Below, one piece after another: positions 45,401 to 56,796 of a stretch of 64,000 bases of DNA. The notes beneath the pieces were generated by a model, which saw nothing but the letters and a program-made list of their open reading frames with translations, searched no databases and was not told the origin of the DNA. How positions within the stretch are numbered: the first letter of the stretch is position 1; each line of letters begins with the position of its first letter. This DNA comes from Scenedesmus sp. ARA3 (Eukaryota; Chlorophyta; Chlorophyceae; Sphaeropleales; Scenedesmaceae). Both the position numbers and the translations under genes were made by a program. The stretch is taken from the NCBI GenBank assembly GCA_004335835.1, contig RWJK01001720.1:88816-152815 (forward strand), given 5' to 3'.

Positions 45401-48400
45401 ATGCTTGTGCATGCATGAAATGTGTGCTTGCGTGTGTGTCTTGGTCCTTTGTTTGTTGAGATGTGAGAACAGCAGCCATGTACTGTGCTTGGGAGGGACG
45501 CCAGTTGACTGTGCGCGTTACAGGGGCGTTGTTTTAGTGCTTGCTGCATTGCCACTTCGTTTTATATCCCATGCTTTTGTCACACGTGTTGGGGCACCAA
45601 CCTGCCGCCTTTGCAGGATGGAGGAGCTGCAGCAGCCGCTGCTGGCCGGCCCGGCTGCTGCGCTGCCTCTGTGTGTGTGCATGTGTACAATCGCTGCTGC
45701 GTGCCCGTACTCTAAAGTCACTGCCCACTCCGCTGCCCTTGCAGGATGGAGGAGCTGCAGCAGCCGCTGCTGGCTGGCCTGGCTGCTGCGCTGCCTGCCG
45801 TGGGCAACGGCCTGGCAGCAGTGGTCAGCTACGGCGAGGCCCACCTCTACATGCAGCAGCTGGCTGCAGCAGCAGACACAGCACGCAGCAAGGCAGCAGC
45901 TGCCGCTGCAGCAGCAGCAGAAGCAGCGGACGGCGAGGTGTCTGCGCTTACTGCGGGAGCGGCAGCAGCGCAGGCTGTGGGCGCTCATCTGTCGGATTAC
46001 CGGAGGTTGTGCAGCATGGCGAGCAGCAGCATGGGTGCTGCAGGTAGCTGGCTCGCCAGGCACCAGGAGACACTCGCCACCCTGCAGCAGCAGCTGCTGG
46101 GCGCGGCAGCAGCAGCGGGTGCGGTTGGCAGCAGTCAAGTGCAGGGGTTGATGGCACCGCCGCTGGAATGGGATGCTGCTGCCTGTGACAGGTCGCTGCT
46201 ATTGCTGAGCCCCAATGCAGGCAATGCATCCAGTGGTGCCAGTGTGGTTGCACTTGATGATGGCATCCTTGCACGGTCCCTGGGGGCTGTGCTGAGCAGC
46301 GGGCCAGGCACCAGCAGCAGCAGCAGCGTGGCGCAGCTGCTGCCGGCAGATGTGCTGCAGTGCTGCCAGCAGGCAGATGGCCAGGGCCGGCTGCTGCTGC
46401 AGCAGCAGAGCCGGCTGATGGCGCTGGGGCGCTGGGCGGTGGCCGCATATGCTGCAGTGCTGCAGCAGCTGCTGCCAGGTGCGGAGGAGAGGGCAGTGCC
46501 TGTTGTATTTTTTGACATGCTACTTGCTGATGATGTTGCAGCAGACCCAGGCTAGCAGGGCTGGTTCAGATGGCTTCTTGTGCTGCCTTGCTTTGTTGCA
46601 ACTGAAGGAGGTTGTGAGCCCCTGCAAGGCCCCGCTGCACATCATGCCAGGGTGATCCCCACAGTCTGTCTCGTTTTGCCCTCTTCTGCATCCTTGCGTA
46701 CGCAGGCGACTACATCCAGCACAGCCACCACTGGGCCTGGTCCCAGGCCTTCGCAGCAGCAGTGTCAGGCCCCAACACACCATCCCTGGCAGCAGCAGCA
46801 GTCACAGCACCCCAGCTGCCCAGCCCTGCTGCTGCTGGCCGCACCTGGGCCTGCCTAGCTGCCTGCTGGACTGCCTGCCAGCTACAGCAGCAGCAGCATG
46901 CTAGTGCTGTTGCTGCTGCTGCTGCAGATGCAGCTGCTGCAGTTGGAGATACGGCCACAGTCCAAGTTCATAGTGAAGATCTGGCTGTGAAATTGTCACA
47001 GCTGGGAACTTCACTGGGAACTGCCAGTGAGGCTGAGTCAGCAAGGGTGCAGCTGGTGGCGAGCAGGGCTCTAGGCTTGGTGTGTGCTGAACTTCACTCA
47101 GCAGCACAGCAGCTGCAGCAACCGTCTCCGCCAGTAGTAGCACCTGGCAAGCTTGAAAGTACCTGCAGCTCTTTGCAGCAGCACCTGGCAGCCCTGCAGG
47201 CTGTGCTTCTGCAGTACCAGCAGGCGGGGCTGTCATTTGTTACTGACGTGTCATCTTCGCTGGCGTCTGATGAACTTCCAGAGGCAGTAGCATCAATAGA
47301 AGAGCTGATGGAGCAACACAGCGCAGCAGGCAGTGAGGCAGAGCTGCAGCTGGCACTGCAGCAGCAGCAGCAGGGCACGCAGCAGCACGGCTGGCTGGCA
47401 GCTGCGGCTGGGAAGCTGCAGCTGCTGCAGCAGCTGCTGCTGGCAATCAAGTATGAAGCAGTTGCGCCGCTAGCCCCTTGGGCAGCAGCAGCAGCAGCAC
47501 TTGGCAGCAGCAATGCTGCCAGCTGCAGTGAACATGAGGATGCCAACGCAGCAGCAGCAGCGGTGGAGGCGTCTCAAGCTGTGATGATGCCAGCTGGGCC
47601 AGTCAGCCAGCTGCAGTGCTGGGCTGCTGCACAGTCACTCGTGAGCAGCAGCTGGCAGCAGCTGCAGCAGCTGCTGCAGCAGTGCGCGCTGCTTGACCAG
47701 CAGATGCAGGCGCTTCCTGCTGTTGCTGCTGCAGGCGGTGCAGCAGGCATCCCAGCAGCAGACACAATGCTGCTGGCCCAGGTAGAGCACCTGCAGCAGC
47801 TGCTGCTGCCGCAGGGCTATGACGTGTCATATGTCGAGGATTGTGTGGCAGCTGCGCAGCTGCTGCAGGTGCAGTGGGGTGAGCTGGACAAGGCGGTTCT
47901 TAGCTGCCTGGGTGCTTGTTTGTGTCCCTTGCTCGGCCTCTCCCAGCTGGGGCTACAGCACTGGCTCAACACCGCAGAAGATAACAAAAATAACAAACAA
48001 AATAACAACAAAAGTAACAACCCTGCGTGCGGAGGAGGTGTGGCTCCAGGGCTTTGGGCAGGGGTGGGTGCTGCAGCCGTTCCCGTTGATGATCAGGCGC
48101 TGTCAGTGCTGCAGCAGGTGCTGGCTGCTGCTGCTGCCGGCATTGCAAGCGGCGCTGCCATGCACAGCAAGGATGTGTTTGACGCCCTGGCTGGCTCGGC
48201 TGCAGCAGCAAGCGCTAGCAGCAGCTTTAATGGTGCTGGGAGCAGCAGCAGCAGCAGCATGTGGGGGACACCAGAGCCTGCAGCTGCATGGAAGTGCCTG
48301 GTGGTGCTGCTGCTGCAGTGCGGGTGCCTACAGCACCAAATGCAGCAGCAGCAGCTGACAGGCACATCAGCAGCGCCATCTGCAGCAGCTGATGCTGACA

Positions 48401-51400
48401 GTGGCGGTGTGGTTGATGTGTTGAGCAGTAGCACGCCTCTGCCGCTGGACCTTGAGCAGTACCGGCCGCTGGTGTTTGTGCTGCAAGTGCTGCACAGCCT
48501 GCTGCTGTCGCCTTGCTCTGATGATCATGCAGCAGCAGATGAGGCAGCAGCAGCAGCAACTGATGACGAAGGAGCAGCAGCAAATGATGTGGCAGCAGCA
48601 GTAGCGGCAGCAGCAGCGTCAGATGGGCTGCTTGCGCGGCTTGAGCAGCTGCTAGTGCCTGCAGTGTCAGGCTGCCTGCTGCAGCAGCTGCAGCAGCAGC
48701 TGAGCCAGCTGCAGCGGCACCTGCAGCTGCTGGGCAGTGAAGCAGCTGCAGTGCTGCAGCGGCGCAGCGCAGCAGCAGGCAGCATCCAGCTGCAGGCAGA
48801 TGCGCCAGCTCAAGCCGGCAGCAGCAGCAGCCATGGCCCTGGCTTAGGTGGCTTGGGTGATGCCTTGGAAGGTGATGGTGGGCTGGAGGGTGGTGGTGCT
48901 TGGGATGCCCCTGGCTTGGTGCCGTTTGACGCATTTGACTCGAGCCTTGCTGGGGCCGGTATGCTGCTGGAAGATGATGACGGTGAGGAGCTGGGTGGGG
49001 CTCTGGAGGACGCAGAAGATGCAGCAGCAGCAGCAGAGGGCTTGGAAGAACATGTTGATGAAGAAAAGCTTGATGATGATGAAGAGGGCCTAGAGTGGCT
49101 GCTGGAGGAGCAGCAGGCCCAGCAGGCAGCAGCAGCAGCAGCAGCCAGCAGTGACCCACAGCATGGTGCAGCAGCAGCAGCGGCAGCACTGCCGGAGCTG
49201 GTTCCTTTTGCTGCCTTTGACCCCTCACTGCCAGGAGCAGGGGCAGTGCTGGAAGGCGGAGATGACGATCTGCTGCTTGGTGGATCCTTGGATGTGGATG
49301 ATGGCAGCTTGGAGCCAACATTGCAGCAGCCAGCGGCAGATGATTATAACGATCAAGATGTTTTTGCACCGCAGTCTGAGGCCGGCGAGTGGCAGGTGCT
49401 TGGGCAGGAGCTGCTGTCGGTGGGGCTGCAGCGCGCGCAGCAGCTGCACAGCCAGCAGCAGCTGGCAGCGCTGCAGCAGGCAGGGCCCAGCTGTGAGTGG
49501 CAGCAGCAGGCCTGGCTGAGGCAGCTGGCTGCCTTTGAGTGGCTGTGGGGAGACCTGCTGCAGCAGCAGCAGCAGCAGCAGCAGGCGGGGGTCCAGCAGC
49601 ACCTCACTGTACTTGTGCAGGCTGCTGCTGTCTCCCTGGGCATGCCAGCTGGAGGTTCGAGTGATGGTGAGGGGCCTGGGGGGAATGTGACGGCGGCTGC
49701 TGTTGCTGCTGCCGCTGCTGCTGCGCTGGCGCCTGGTGACGCTTTCCAGTGGCACTTCAGCCAGCTAGGGCTGCTGCAGCTGCTGCCGCAGCACCCCGAC
49801 CAGGCCCCTGACAGCAGCTGCACCAGCCTGCCTCTGCCTCACCTACTGGGGCCAAACTCTCAGCATCCAGACGGCAGCACAACTGCTGCTGCTGGTGCTG
49901 CTGCTGGTGGTGCTGGCAGCAGTAGTGAGTTGCGCATGCCCGGGCGTAGAGAGCTGCTGGCAGCATGGCAGGAGGTGTCGGAATGCCTGTCAGGGCTGGA
50001 GGCTGGCACGGCGGCGTGGCAGGAGGCTGCCGCTGCTGCTGCTGGCGGCGTAAGGGAGGCGGTGGCCAGGCTGGCAGCAGCAGGGGGTGTGGTGGTGGGG
50101 GACACTTCAGTGTGCTTCAAGGTGAGGGGCTGCAAGCAGTTAGAAACAGGGAGGATGTGGCAATGCGTGGTGGTGTCATGAGGCTTCTTGCGCGTCCTGC
50201 AAGTAGCGATTTGTCAAGCTTAATATGGTATGCTGCAACCAGGCAGCTTTTTCATGCACAGTGTGGCGTCTGTGCCCACTATGACTCTACTAACGCCAAG
50301 CATCTGAGCAATGCAGCGCACTGCCTTTGTAGCCCAACCAACGTCTTGTGTCGCGTGGTGCCTGCCCTTCAACTGCTGTCTGGGCTGGTCACTCGCAGAT
50401 CTCCACCACTCATTCTGACCTCTGTTGTGCTGGATGTGCGTGTGCGTGTGCCTTCATGTGCTGTCTGGGCTGGTCACATACACAGTCCGTCAAAGACACA
50501 GTCCGTTGTCTCACTATTTCTGCAGCTCATGATCTGCAGTGTGCTCTGTTGTCCCGCACCCGCCCCTGCAGGTGCTGTCAGGGCTGGTCACACGCAGCCG
50601 CCACTGGGCCTCGTCTGCTGCCGGGCTGCTGGCTGGCGTGAGCCGGCTGGGGGAGGCGGCCCTGCAGCTGGAGTTCAGCAGGAGGGGCCGGCTGTGGGCG
50701 CCAGGTGCGGCACACTAGCAGCAGACAAGGCAGCTGTAGATAGCTGTAGATATTGTGAGTTCGTAATACATAGCCAGTCGCTACTAATATCACACAACAG
50801 CAGCAGGCGGGGCTGGCTGTGGGCGCCAGGTGCGGCTCGGCTTGCGACAGGCTTCAGTCAGCGCATCTGACGATGAACGCTTACAGATCAGATATGAATG
50901 ACAACTCCATGCAGCAACAGCCCATCGTGCAAGGTGTTATACCAACATGTTGCTGCTGACCCCTGCCTCTGTTGATGTGCTTGTTCTGTTCTGCTGCCAT
51001 GCAGGCATGCCTGAGGGCGTGGATCAATTTGTGTTTACTGCCGCGCTGCTGCTGCTGCTGCTGCTGCCGCTAACATCTGCTGCCACTGCTGTTGATGTAT
51101 GTGCTTGCAGGCATGCCTGACGGCGTGGATGCATTCCAGGGTAACGCCTCGCTGCTGCTGCAGCTGCGCAGCACAGCCGCCGCCGTGGCAGCAGCAGAAG
51201 GCGAGGCAGCAGCAGCCGAAGCTCTGCTGGCCTCATCACAGGCGGCAGGCCAGCAGGCAGAAACAGCAGCAGATGAGGCAGCGCAGGAAGAGGCAGCAGC
51301 AGAGCAGCAGCTAGCGCTCAAGACACCTGCAGCACTAGCTAGGGCGCAGGCACTGACAAATGCGTTAGGTCCTATGGTTGATTCTGCTGAGTCAGCACTT

Positions 51401-51751
51401 GCGTTAGTAAAAGGCGGCACCGGCAGCACACTGCATGCGCTGCAGACGCTTGTGGAGAGGAACTCTGCGGCGCGTGACCTGGCTCCCATCACGAGTGATA
51501 CGCTGGCGCAGCATGGCAGGTGTGTGGTGGTGCTGCAACGGCTGCGAGGCATTGGTGCTGCTGCTGCAGCAGGCTTGCAAGAGGCCCTGCTGCTCAACCA
51601 GCAGCAGCAGCAGCAGCATGAGGCGCAGGGCGGCGAGCAGCAGCAGCAGCAGCAACAGCAGCGGAGGTTGCTGGAGCTGCTGCTGCAGCACATGTCGCCT
51701 GCGCTGCAGGGCGTGAAAGATGAGCTGCAGGAGCTGGGCCAGGTGAGGGCT

Positions 51752-51793
<42 letters not shown>

Positions 51794-52367
51794 TGCTGTT
51801 GCTGCTGTTGCTGCAAGTGCTAGAGGTGTAGCAGATGTGGTCTGCCTGGCATGTTTCATTGTTGTGTGTGTGCTGGCGCGTGCACTCACTATTGTGTGCT
51901 GTGCCTGCTGTGTGCTGCTGTGCATGCAGGCTCACATCTTGCTGACTCAGCTGACGCACCAGCTAAACAGCCTGGCAGCAGCAGCAGAGACAGTGGCAGC
52001 AGCCATCACAGCAGACCACGCCATGCACATGGCAGCAGGCAGCGGCAAGCACGGCGCCGCAGCAGCAGCAGCAGCAGCAGCGAGTGGCAGCAGCGTGAGG
52101 CGCGCCAGGGCTGAGGCGCGGCGGCGGGCCTTTGCAGCAGCAGCACTGGCGCGCTGCATGGCACGGCTGACTGGCAAGCACATGCAAAGCAGCAGCAGCA
52201 GCAGCAGCTCTGGTGGGGGAGCTCCGGCCGCTGTTGGTGCCGATGACGGCAGCAGTGCTGCTGCTGCTGCTGTGAGTGTGGATGCAGAGGTGTCTGCGCT
52301 GGTTGCTGCTGCCACCAGCGTTGACAAGCTGAGCAGGATGTACGAAGGCTGGGCAGCATGGCTGTGA
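31821..52367 (+). CDS. SMG1: SMG1-type PI3K-related protein kinase (nonsense-mediated decay)
   Basis: Exons: 31821-31964, 32161-32228, 32467-33305, 33611-33683, 34122-35036, 35420-37718, 37996-39855, 40017-41111, 41474-41653, 41935-42002, 42257-43536, 44327-44634, 45132-45340, 45745-46478, 46706-50121, 50572-50704, 51111-51742, 51930-52367. Phases agree at every junction; the total is 14,691 nt, about 4,896 residues, against roughly 3,660 in human SMG1. The extra length is mostly poly-Q/A/S. SMG1 phosphorylates UPF1 in NMD. Identity rests on segments matching SMG1 rather than other PIKKs: FLLKGRDDLRVDERLMQFM, ITPLGRRAGLVQWV, GLGDRHLDNLLLD, HIDFSVCFDKG, a very long kinase-FATC insertion, and the C-terminus YEGWAAWL. 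The start ATG and first two exons are the least certain. Eight of seventeen introns contain copies of exon edges. Confidence 0.93.
34005..34060 (+). repeat. copy of SMG1 exon 5 5' end with acceptor
   Basis: It repeats RQLTARVLASCKACW after a TTGTAG acceptor, 117 bp before the true exon at 34122, then diverges. Confidence 0.9.
35365..35411 (+). repeat. CTG microsatellite just upstream of an SMG1 acceptor
   Basis: About 15 CTG units directly before CCTTTCAG at the start of the 35420 exon, in polypyrimidine-tract position. Confidence 0.93.
35822..35868 (+). repeat. CAG run coding poly-Gln in SMG1
   Basis: About 15 CAG triplets read in frame as glutamine. Confidence 0.95.
37996..41653 (+). other. 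SMG1: SMG1 FAT region (domain segment)
   Basis: Exons from CDDWLSRVRDSLLCL through WMRGAAAQAEGRYEAALALH, to LYPLIVEVRAAQEAGQ and LAAVLSQLQARQPRLL. The order and spacing fit the FAT solenoid that wraps the kinase in PIKKs. Two long Q/A/S-rich stretches lie near its start. Confidence 0.75.
41220..41290 (+). repeat. copy of SMG1 exon 8 3' end with donor
   Basis: It repeats AVQEAGQE and the GTGGGNGNCGGCTGC donor context, about 130 bp after the true donor at 41112. Confidence 0.88.
41707..41778 (+). repeat. copy of SMG1 exon 9 3' end, donor lost
   Basis: It repeats GLLGELWLEVDHKLLALH about 120 bp after the true exon 9. The CAG|GTAGGC of the original is CACGTGGGC here, so the donor is weakened. 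Confidence 0.88.
43740..43795 (+). repeat. copy of SMG1 exon 11 3' end with donor
   Basis: GCTGGCGTATCNGTTGGCGC, then CAGCTCCTGGCCTGC and GGTGAG, is repeated about 250 bp after the true donor at 43537. Confidence 0.9.
44051..44240 (+). repeat. two copies of SMG1 exon 12 5' end with acceptors
   Basis: VLRSTFTSLHQEALKQLL (about 44053) and VLRSNFASLQREAPKQL (about 44187), each after CTGCAG, precede the true exon 12 at 44327. Spacing is about 135-140 bp and the shared intron text includes CACACAGCAACCAACCACAG. Confidence 0.92.
44705..44851 (+). repeat. two copies of SMG1 exon 12 3' end with donors
   Basis: PELVPFRLTGMMQ with GTGGGC (about 44705-44745) and LELVPFQLTGMMQ with GTGCGT (about 44811-44851) follow the true exon end at 44634. 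Confidence 0.92.
45617..45672 (+). repeat. copy of SMG1 exon 14 5' end with acceptor
   Basis: RMEELQQPLLAGPAAALP after a TTTGCAG acceptor, exactly 128 bp before the true exon at 45745. Confidence 0.92.
50369..50490 (+). repeat. two short copies of SMG1 exon 16 5' end
   Basis: TGCTGTCTGGGCTGGTCAC is repeated near 50375 and 50458 before the true exon 16 (50572, GTGCTGTCAGGGCTGGTCAC). Neither has a strong acceptor. Confidence 0.8.
50802..50835 (+). repeat. copy of SMG1 exon 16 3' end with donor
   Basis: GGCTGTGGGCGCCAGGTGCG is repeated 128 bp after the true exon end (50704). Confidence 0.88.
51002..51030 (+). repeat. copy of SMG1 exon 17 5' end with acceptor
   Basis: GCAGGCATGCCTGAGGGCGT is repeated about 107 bp before the true exon at 51111 (GCATGCCTGACGGCGTGGAT). 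Confidence 0.88.
51755..51813 (+). repeat. CTG/TTG microsatellite after an SMG1 donor
   Basis: About 19 CTG/TTG triplets begin 13 bp after the donor of exon 17 (51743). Confidence 0.93.
52092..52367 (+). other. SMG1: SMG1 FATC motif (domain segment)
   Basis: The last exon encodes RRRAFAAAALARCMARL, an S/G/A spacer, and DAEVSALVAAATSVDKLSRM leading to YEGWAAWL and the stop. The spacing and the ending match SMG1 FATC (LYEGWTAWV type), which is needed for PIKK activity. Confidence 0.9.
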
Positions 52368-55300
52368 GCACATGTTTCAGCCAAGGCCGTTCACAATCGC
52401 AAGGGTCTGTTTGCTGTAGCTGTAGTGCAGCTTGTACAGACCTTATCACCAATCTGCCATCATCAGTGCTGTGAGCACAATTGCGCTGGCCAGATGGGGG
52501 CCTGTTCAGCTAAAGTGGTTGCCTGCTAGCAGCTCATCAGAATAATGGGCTTGAAGCTGGGTGTAGTGCTGCGTACAGATCTTCTCATGGATGTGCCGTC
52601 GGCCTCCTCAGCAGAAGTTTTCTGGACATGCTGTGGCTGCTGTCGTGTTGACTGTGGAGACTGCGGTCGGCCTAGCAGCTACGGCTTCGAGGGTAGATGC
52701 AGCAACCTGGTGCGCTAGGCCACCTGGTAACACCCATGATCCTAGCACAGCACCCATGTTGTCAGAGCTGAAAGCGTATAAAGAATCGCAGGAAACACAC
52801 ATTGCAGTAGCACAATACAGCATATTGCGTCACTCAAGCGGCTTGCACTGGATCCTGAATTACTCTGGTACAACCTCAGGTTGTTGGCAAACTGCCAATG
52901 CATGGCCAGAGAGTGACAGCCATCCACTGAAGTGCGGTCTGTTGCCAAAAAATGCTGGCATGGAGCACCACACCCAGCACTCGGGCATCTGTTTTTGAAG
53001 AAACGGTCACACCTGTTGGAGAGTTGCTTGCAAGTTGCAGGCTTCACTGCTGCCTTGGTGGGCAACCTGGCCGATGCACCAACATGTGCATGGGTCAGGC
53101 TAACAGCGTCGACTTCCAAACATGCATTGTCACGCCCCATCCCAAGCAGCACCCACGTCAGCACAAAGGATAATAATTTGAGTTGGTCACGCAAATGCTC
53201 AGTCAAACAATCAAACACAGGCGGATGCATGCATGCCACGGTAGCGGCGGCATGCGCAGTGTGTCCTCTCAGAGGTCTGCATGCACAGCAGACATGCTCA
53301 TCGCCATGCAGTCCACACTGAGACAGGCTCAAACAAACAAACAACAAACATGACGCATGCGTACACACATGCAGCAAAGCCCTGCAACACTGTCGCTGTG
53401 CAGTGCAACGCTGTGCCAAAGAGCTCTTCTGCAGTGGATGAAAGGTGTAGGCAGCTCAAAGCATCTCTCAAGCGTGCTTTGCCTGGTCTCACAGTGACCT
53501 GTGGCCACCACGCCTGGTGGCAGCTGCAGCTCGAACATATGCACAGTAGTATACAGTGCTGGAGTAACAAGGGCGCCAAGCGACCAACGTCCCAACAGCT
53601 GGCACCAGTGCTTCATACACAGAAGCAGAGGCCTGGCAGCAGCGTGCCACGCCATCGCTTGGTGGCTGGCGCGCCATCATGTAGGCTACATAGGTTAAGT
53701 ACATGGAAACACATTCTACAACAATGCTGTGCTCGTGGTGCTGGCGCAGCAACATACACCAGTGGTTGCCAGAAAGGGAAAGCGCCAGCGACAGCAAGAA
53801 CACAAGGGTGAGGTCCAGGCAGGCATTGAGTTCACGTACTACTACAGGACCCACAAGAGCAACTCGCACACGCCACCCTGCAGTGATTTATGCACACATG
53901 TCAACCACAGTGGACAACTTTACTAAGTTAGTAACTGCCCAACGCACCCCCAACTGCTGAGCCACATACTATGCTTGTACTACACATCAGATGCATCACC
54001 ATGTGCCGCGCGCTCTCTGAGGCTGCCAACAGCTTTGCCACACTCCTTCAGACGCCACCGCATCTGCTGAAATTTGCCACATCGCACTCATGGTCGCACA
54101 AGCATGACGCCGCCTCACTCTATCCACGCAACTCCTCCACCACTGCTGCCAGAACATCAGCCAAGGGCACTTCAACCAAGGTCCCCAAAAGACACTGGTA
54201 GGTACCATAAATGAAGCAGCTATTGCTGCCCACACATGAAGCTCGCAATGCAGCTTCTGCGTTGCTTGGTCGTGCCAGGATTCTCATCCAATCACGAACA
54301 TGCTGCAGGAGCAGAGACACAAAACCACAAAGCACACCCCAGATTGCCAGATACTGCTGTAGCGCATGTCAGAACACAGCCTGCACGAAAAGATGATGAG
54401 GAAGACATGTGCGGCACAGAACCTTCCAAGCTCAAGGAGTAAAAATAGCTGACAGCACAGCTGAGCTCGCTGCTGTTGGTGCTTGATGCAGGGTGCAATC
54501 ATGCTGAGCAACATTGGTGTGCACTGAAAACCTGGAGTTCTCTAATCACTTGTACCCCTGACATGCAACACACTCATCTGACAACAGCACCATGCCAGGC
54601 ATCACTGGCAGGCGGCAAACCTCGCTACCAAGCTGGTTTGAAATGGTGTGATGACCTGGCATGTAGGGCAGGATGTAATGCACAGACAGCACCATAACAC
54701 ACTAACATTGGAGGATAGGTCGCTAGCCTACTTGTATGCCTCCAAAGGTGATCCCTCCGCCATCACACACAGCAACCCCTCGCAGCGGCAGAATGACAAC
54801 ACACCCCCAAAGCAGTGCGGCCCTGGTTCAACCCAAACCACGCTTATTGAACCCGGCAAAGGGACGCGGAGACAGAATAACTCTGGTCAAGTATGCACAC
54901 CCTGATGTAAACAGTACAGCAATCTTAGTTGAGGTACAACCCTGGCAAGTGCTAGCCAAGGAAGTCCCAGCCAAGCATGGCTGCTGCCAACCCAGCTCCA
55001 CTCAGGTGAGACGCCTCACCACAAACACACAAGTTGGGAGTTGGTCGGCTCGAAACGCGTTGCGCAATGCAGCACTTCGTTACTGCGTTGCACACTGCTG
55101 GCGAGGTGCCATGGCTGGAATGCAGCCCCAGGTATGATCTGAGCTCCCAATGCAACGCATTGCAGCGAGCTGCGATGAAGTGCCAAGCCTGTTCCCTGGC
55201 ATGCAGGCCCCTGGCACAAAGATGGCTCCCTATGAAATGCACTGCACACTGCTGGTCAGGTGCCAAGCCTGTGCGCTGCCTGAACTGGGCAGCCTGTGAC

Positions 55301-55859
55301 ATGCATTGCATTGAGGTGCATTGAGGTGCCATGCCTGTGCCCTGGCATGCGGGCTCCTGGCACAACAACTGGGCTCTCTGGAGCTGTGAACCTGAAACTT
55401 CAACAAACAAACAAGTCACAGTTGCCAGCAAGCAGACAGCACAGCATACCACCACCAGCATTGCAGCACCAACATGCCCACTTGCTCACTGCGCCCTGCC
55501 CATCGATGACTGTGCAGTGCGGGGCAGTACAGGGCATCAACGCGCCCAAGGCACGCCGCAGCTACAGCGGGTTGTGCTGGGTTGTGCTGCGCTGCGCTGC
55601 TGTGAGCCGCCCTGCCAGCCACACCGCAGCACATCACCGTGTTCATACGTTCAAAACATCAGTTCACCACATAAGTCACCCCCACAAGTTATCACGCACA
55701 CAACACCGTATGTCACACAATGCTGACTAGCTCTGTGCAAGTCGTCTCTGTACTGTGCTTCTGCTGCCAGCTCCCAGCAGCTGCAAGCACATAAGTTGCA
55801 TCTGCCTGCCCCTTGCTGCCTCCACCTCCTGCTGCTGCTGCAACTCTCACAGCCTTGCA
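52368..55859. other. no gene recognised
   Basis: A 3.5-kb stretch with only short, mutually overlapping ORFs and less triplet repeat than elsewhere. Weak direct repeats of about 146 bp around GCCATGCCTGTGCCCTGGCA lie at 55180-55370. No domain, RNA gene or transposase signature was found. Confidence 0.6.
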
Positions 55860-55953
55860 CTACCTGGCCCGCGCCTCCTCTGCCTCCTCCTGCTGCTGCG
55901 GCGGCTGCTGCTGCTGCTGCAGCAGTGCTGACTCTACCTGGCCCGCGCCTCCT
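55860..55953 (-). repeat. duplicated C-terminal coding end of the F-box/LRR gene
   Basis: CTACCTGGCCCGCGCCTCCT occurs at 55861 and again at 55934. On the minus strand it encodes EEARAR and a TAG stop. The second copy downstream could serve as an alternative terminus if the first stop were spliced out. Confidence 0.85.
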
Positions 55954-56762
55954 CCGCCTCCTGCTGCTCCTCCGCCACCAGCCGCAGCTGCTTGCACCTG
56001 ATCTTGATCAGCGCCAGCAGCCGATCCTCCGCCTGCAGGTGCATTTCTGGCGCTGTCATCGACAGCTGCGCCAGCACCCTCACTGTGGCAGAGCCCTCGT
56101 TGCGCAGGCTGTGGGAGAAGGCCGCAAACAGGCCCAGGTGGTGCAGCTGCGTCAGGCGCGTGAAGTTGTCGGGCATGGACTTGAGCCGGTTGAGGGACAG
56201 GTCCAGCAGCGTGAGTGACTGCAACAGCAGCAGCATCAGCAGCAGCAGCGTGAGGTGGTGCAGCTGTCAAGCACGGCAGAGCCGGGGTATGGTGTGCATG
56301 CGCACATGCAGGCACGCACGCAGACACACCCACACACCCACCCAGAATTTTGGACTTGAAAACCCAACTCATGCCGTGCTTAAAACACCCAGCCGCCCAC
56401 CTGCAGCTGCGCCAGGCTGTCCGGCAGCTCCGTGAGCAGGTTGTTGGAGGCGCGCAGGCTGCGCAGCTGCGTCAATCCTCCAAGCCCCTCCGGCAGGCAG
56501 GGCAGGCTGTTCTCGCTCACGTTGAGCTTGCGCAGCGTGCGGCCCAGGCTGCCGATGCTTGCAGGAAGCTCGCCCAGCAGGTTGCATGACAGGTCCAGGT
56601 GCTCCAGCTGCAGCAGCAGGAGGCACGACGGCAGCGGCAGCAGCCACAGCAGCAGTGGCAATGATGAGTCACAGGGTCGCAGGCAATAGTGAGGCACAGC
56701 AGGTTGCAGGAGAGGTCCATGCGCTCCAGCAGCAGCAGGAAAGTGGGAAAGATGGCAGCAGC

Positions 56763-56796
<34 letters not shown>

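Larger units (their letters stand above)
45745..51742 (+). other. SMG1: SMG1 C-terminal insertion between kinase and FATC (domain segment)
   Basis: About 1,600 residues, mostly one 3.4-kb exon (46706-50121), of A/Q/L-rich helical sequence. Long insertions here are a hallmark of SMG1, where they regulate kinase activity. Local oddities are an Asn-rich patch coded by A-rich DNA near 47979-48020 and a duplicated acidic motif (48916-48987 and 49198-49270). Confidence 0.75.
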
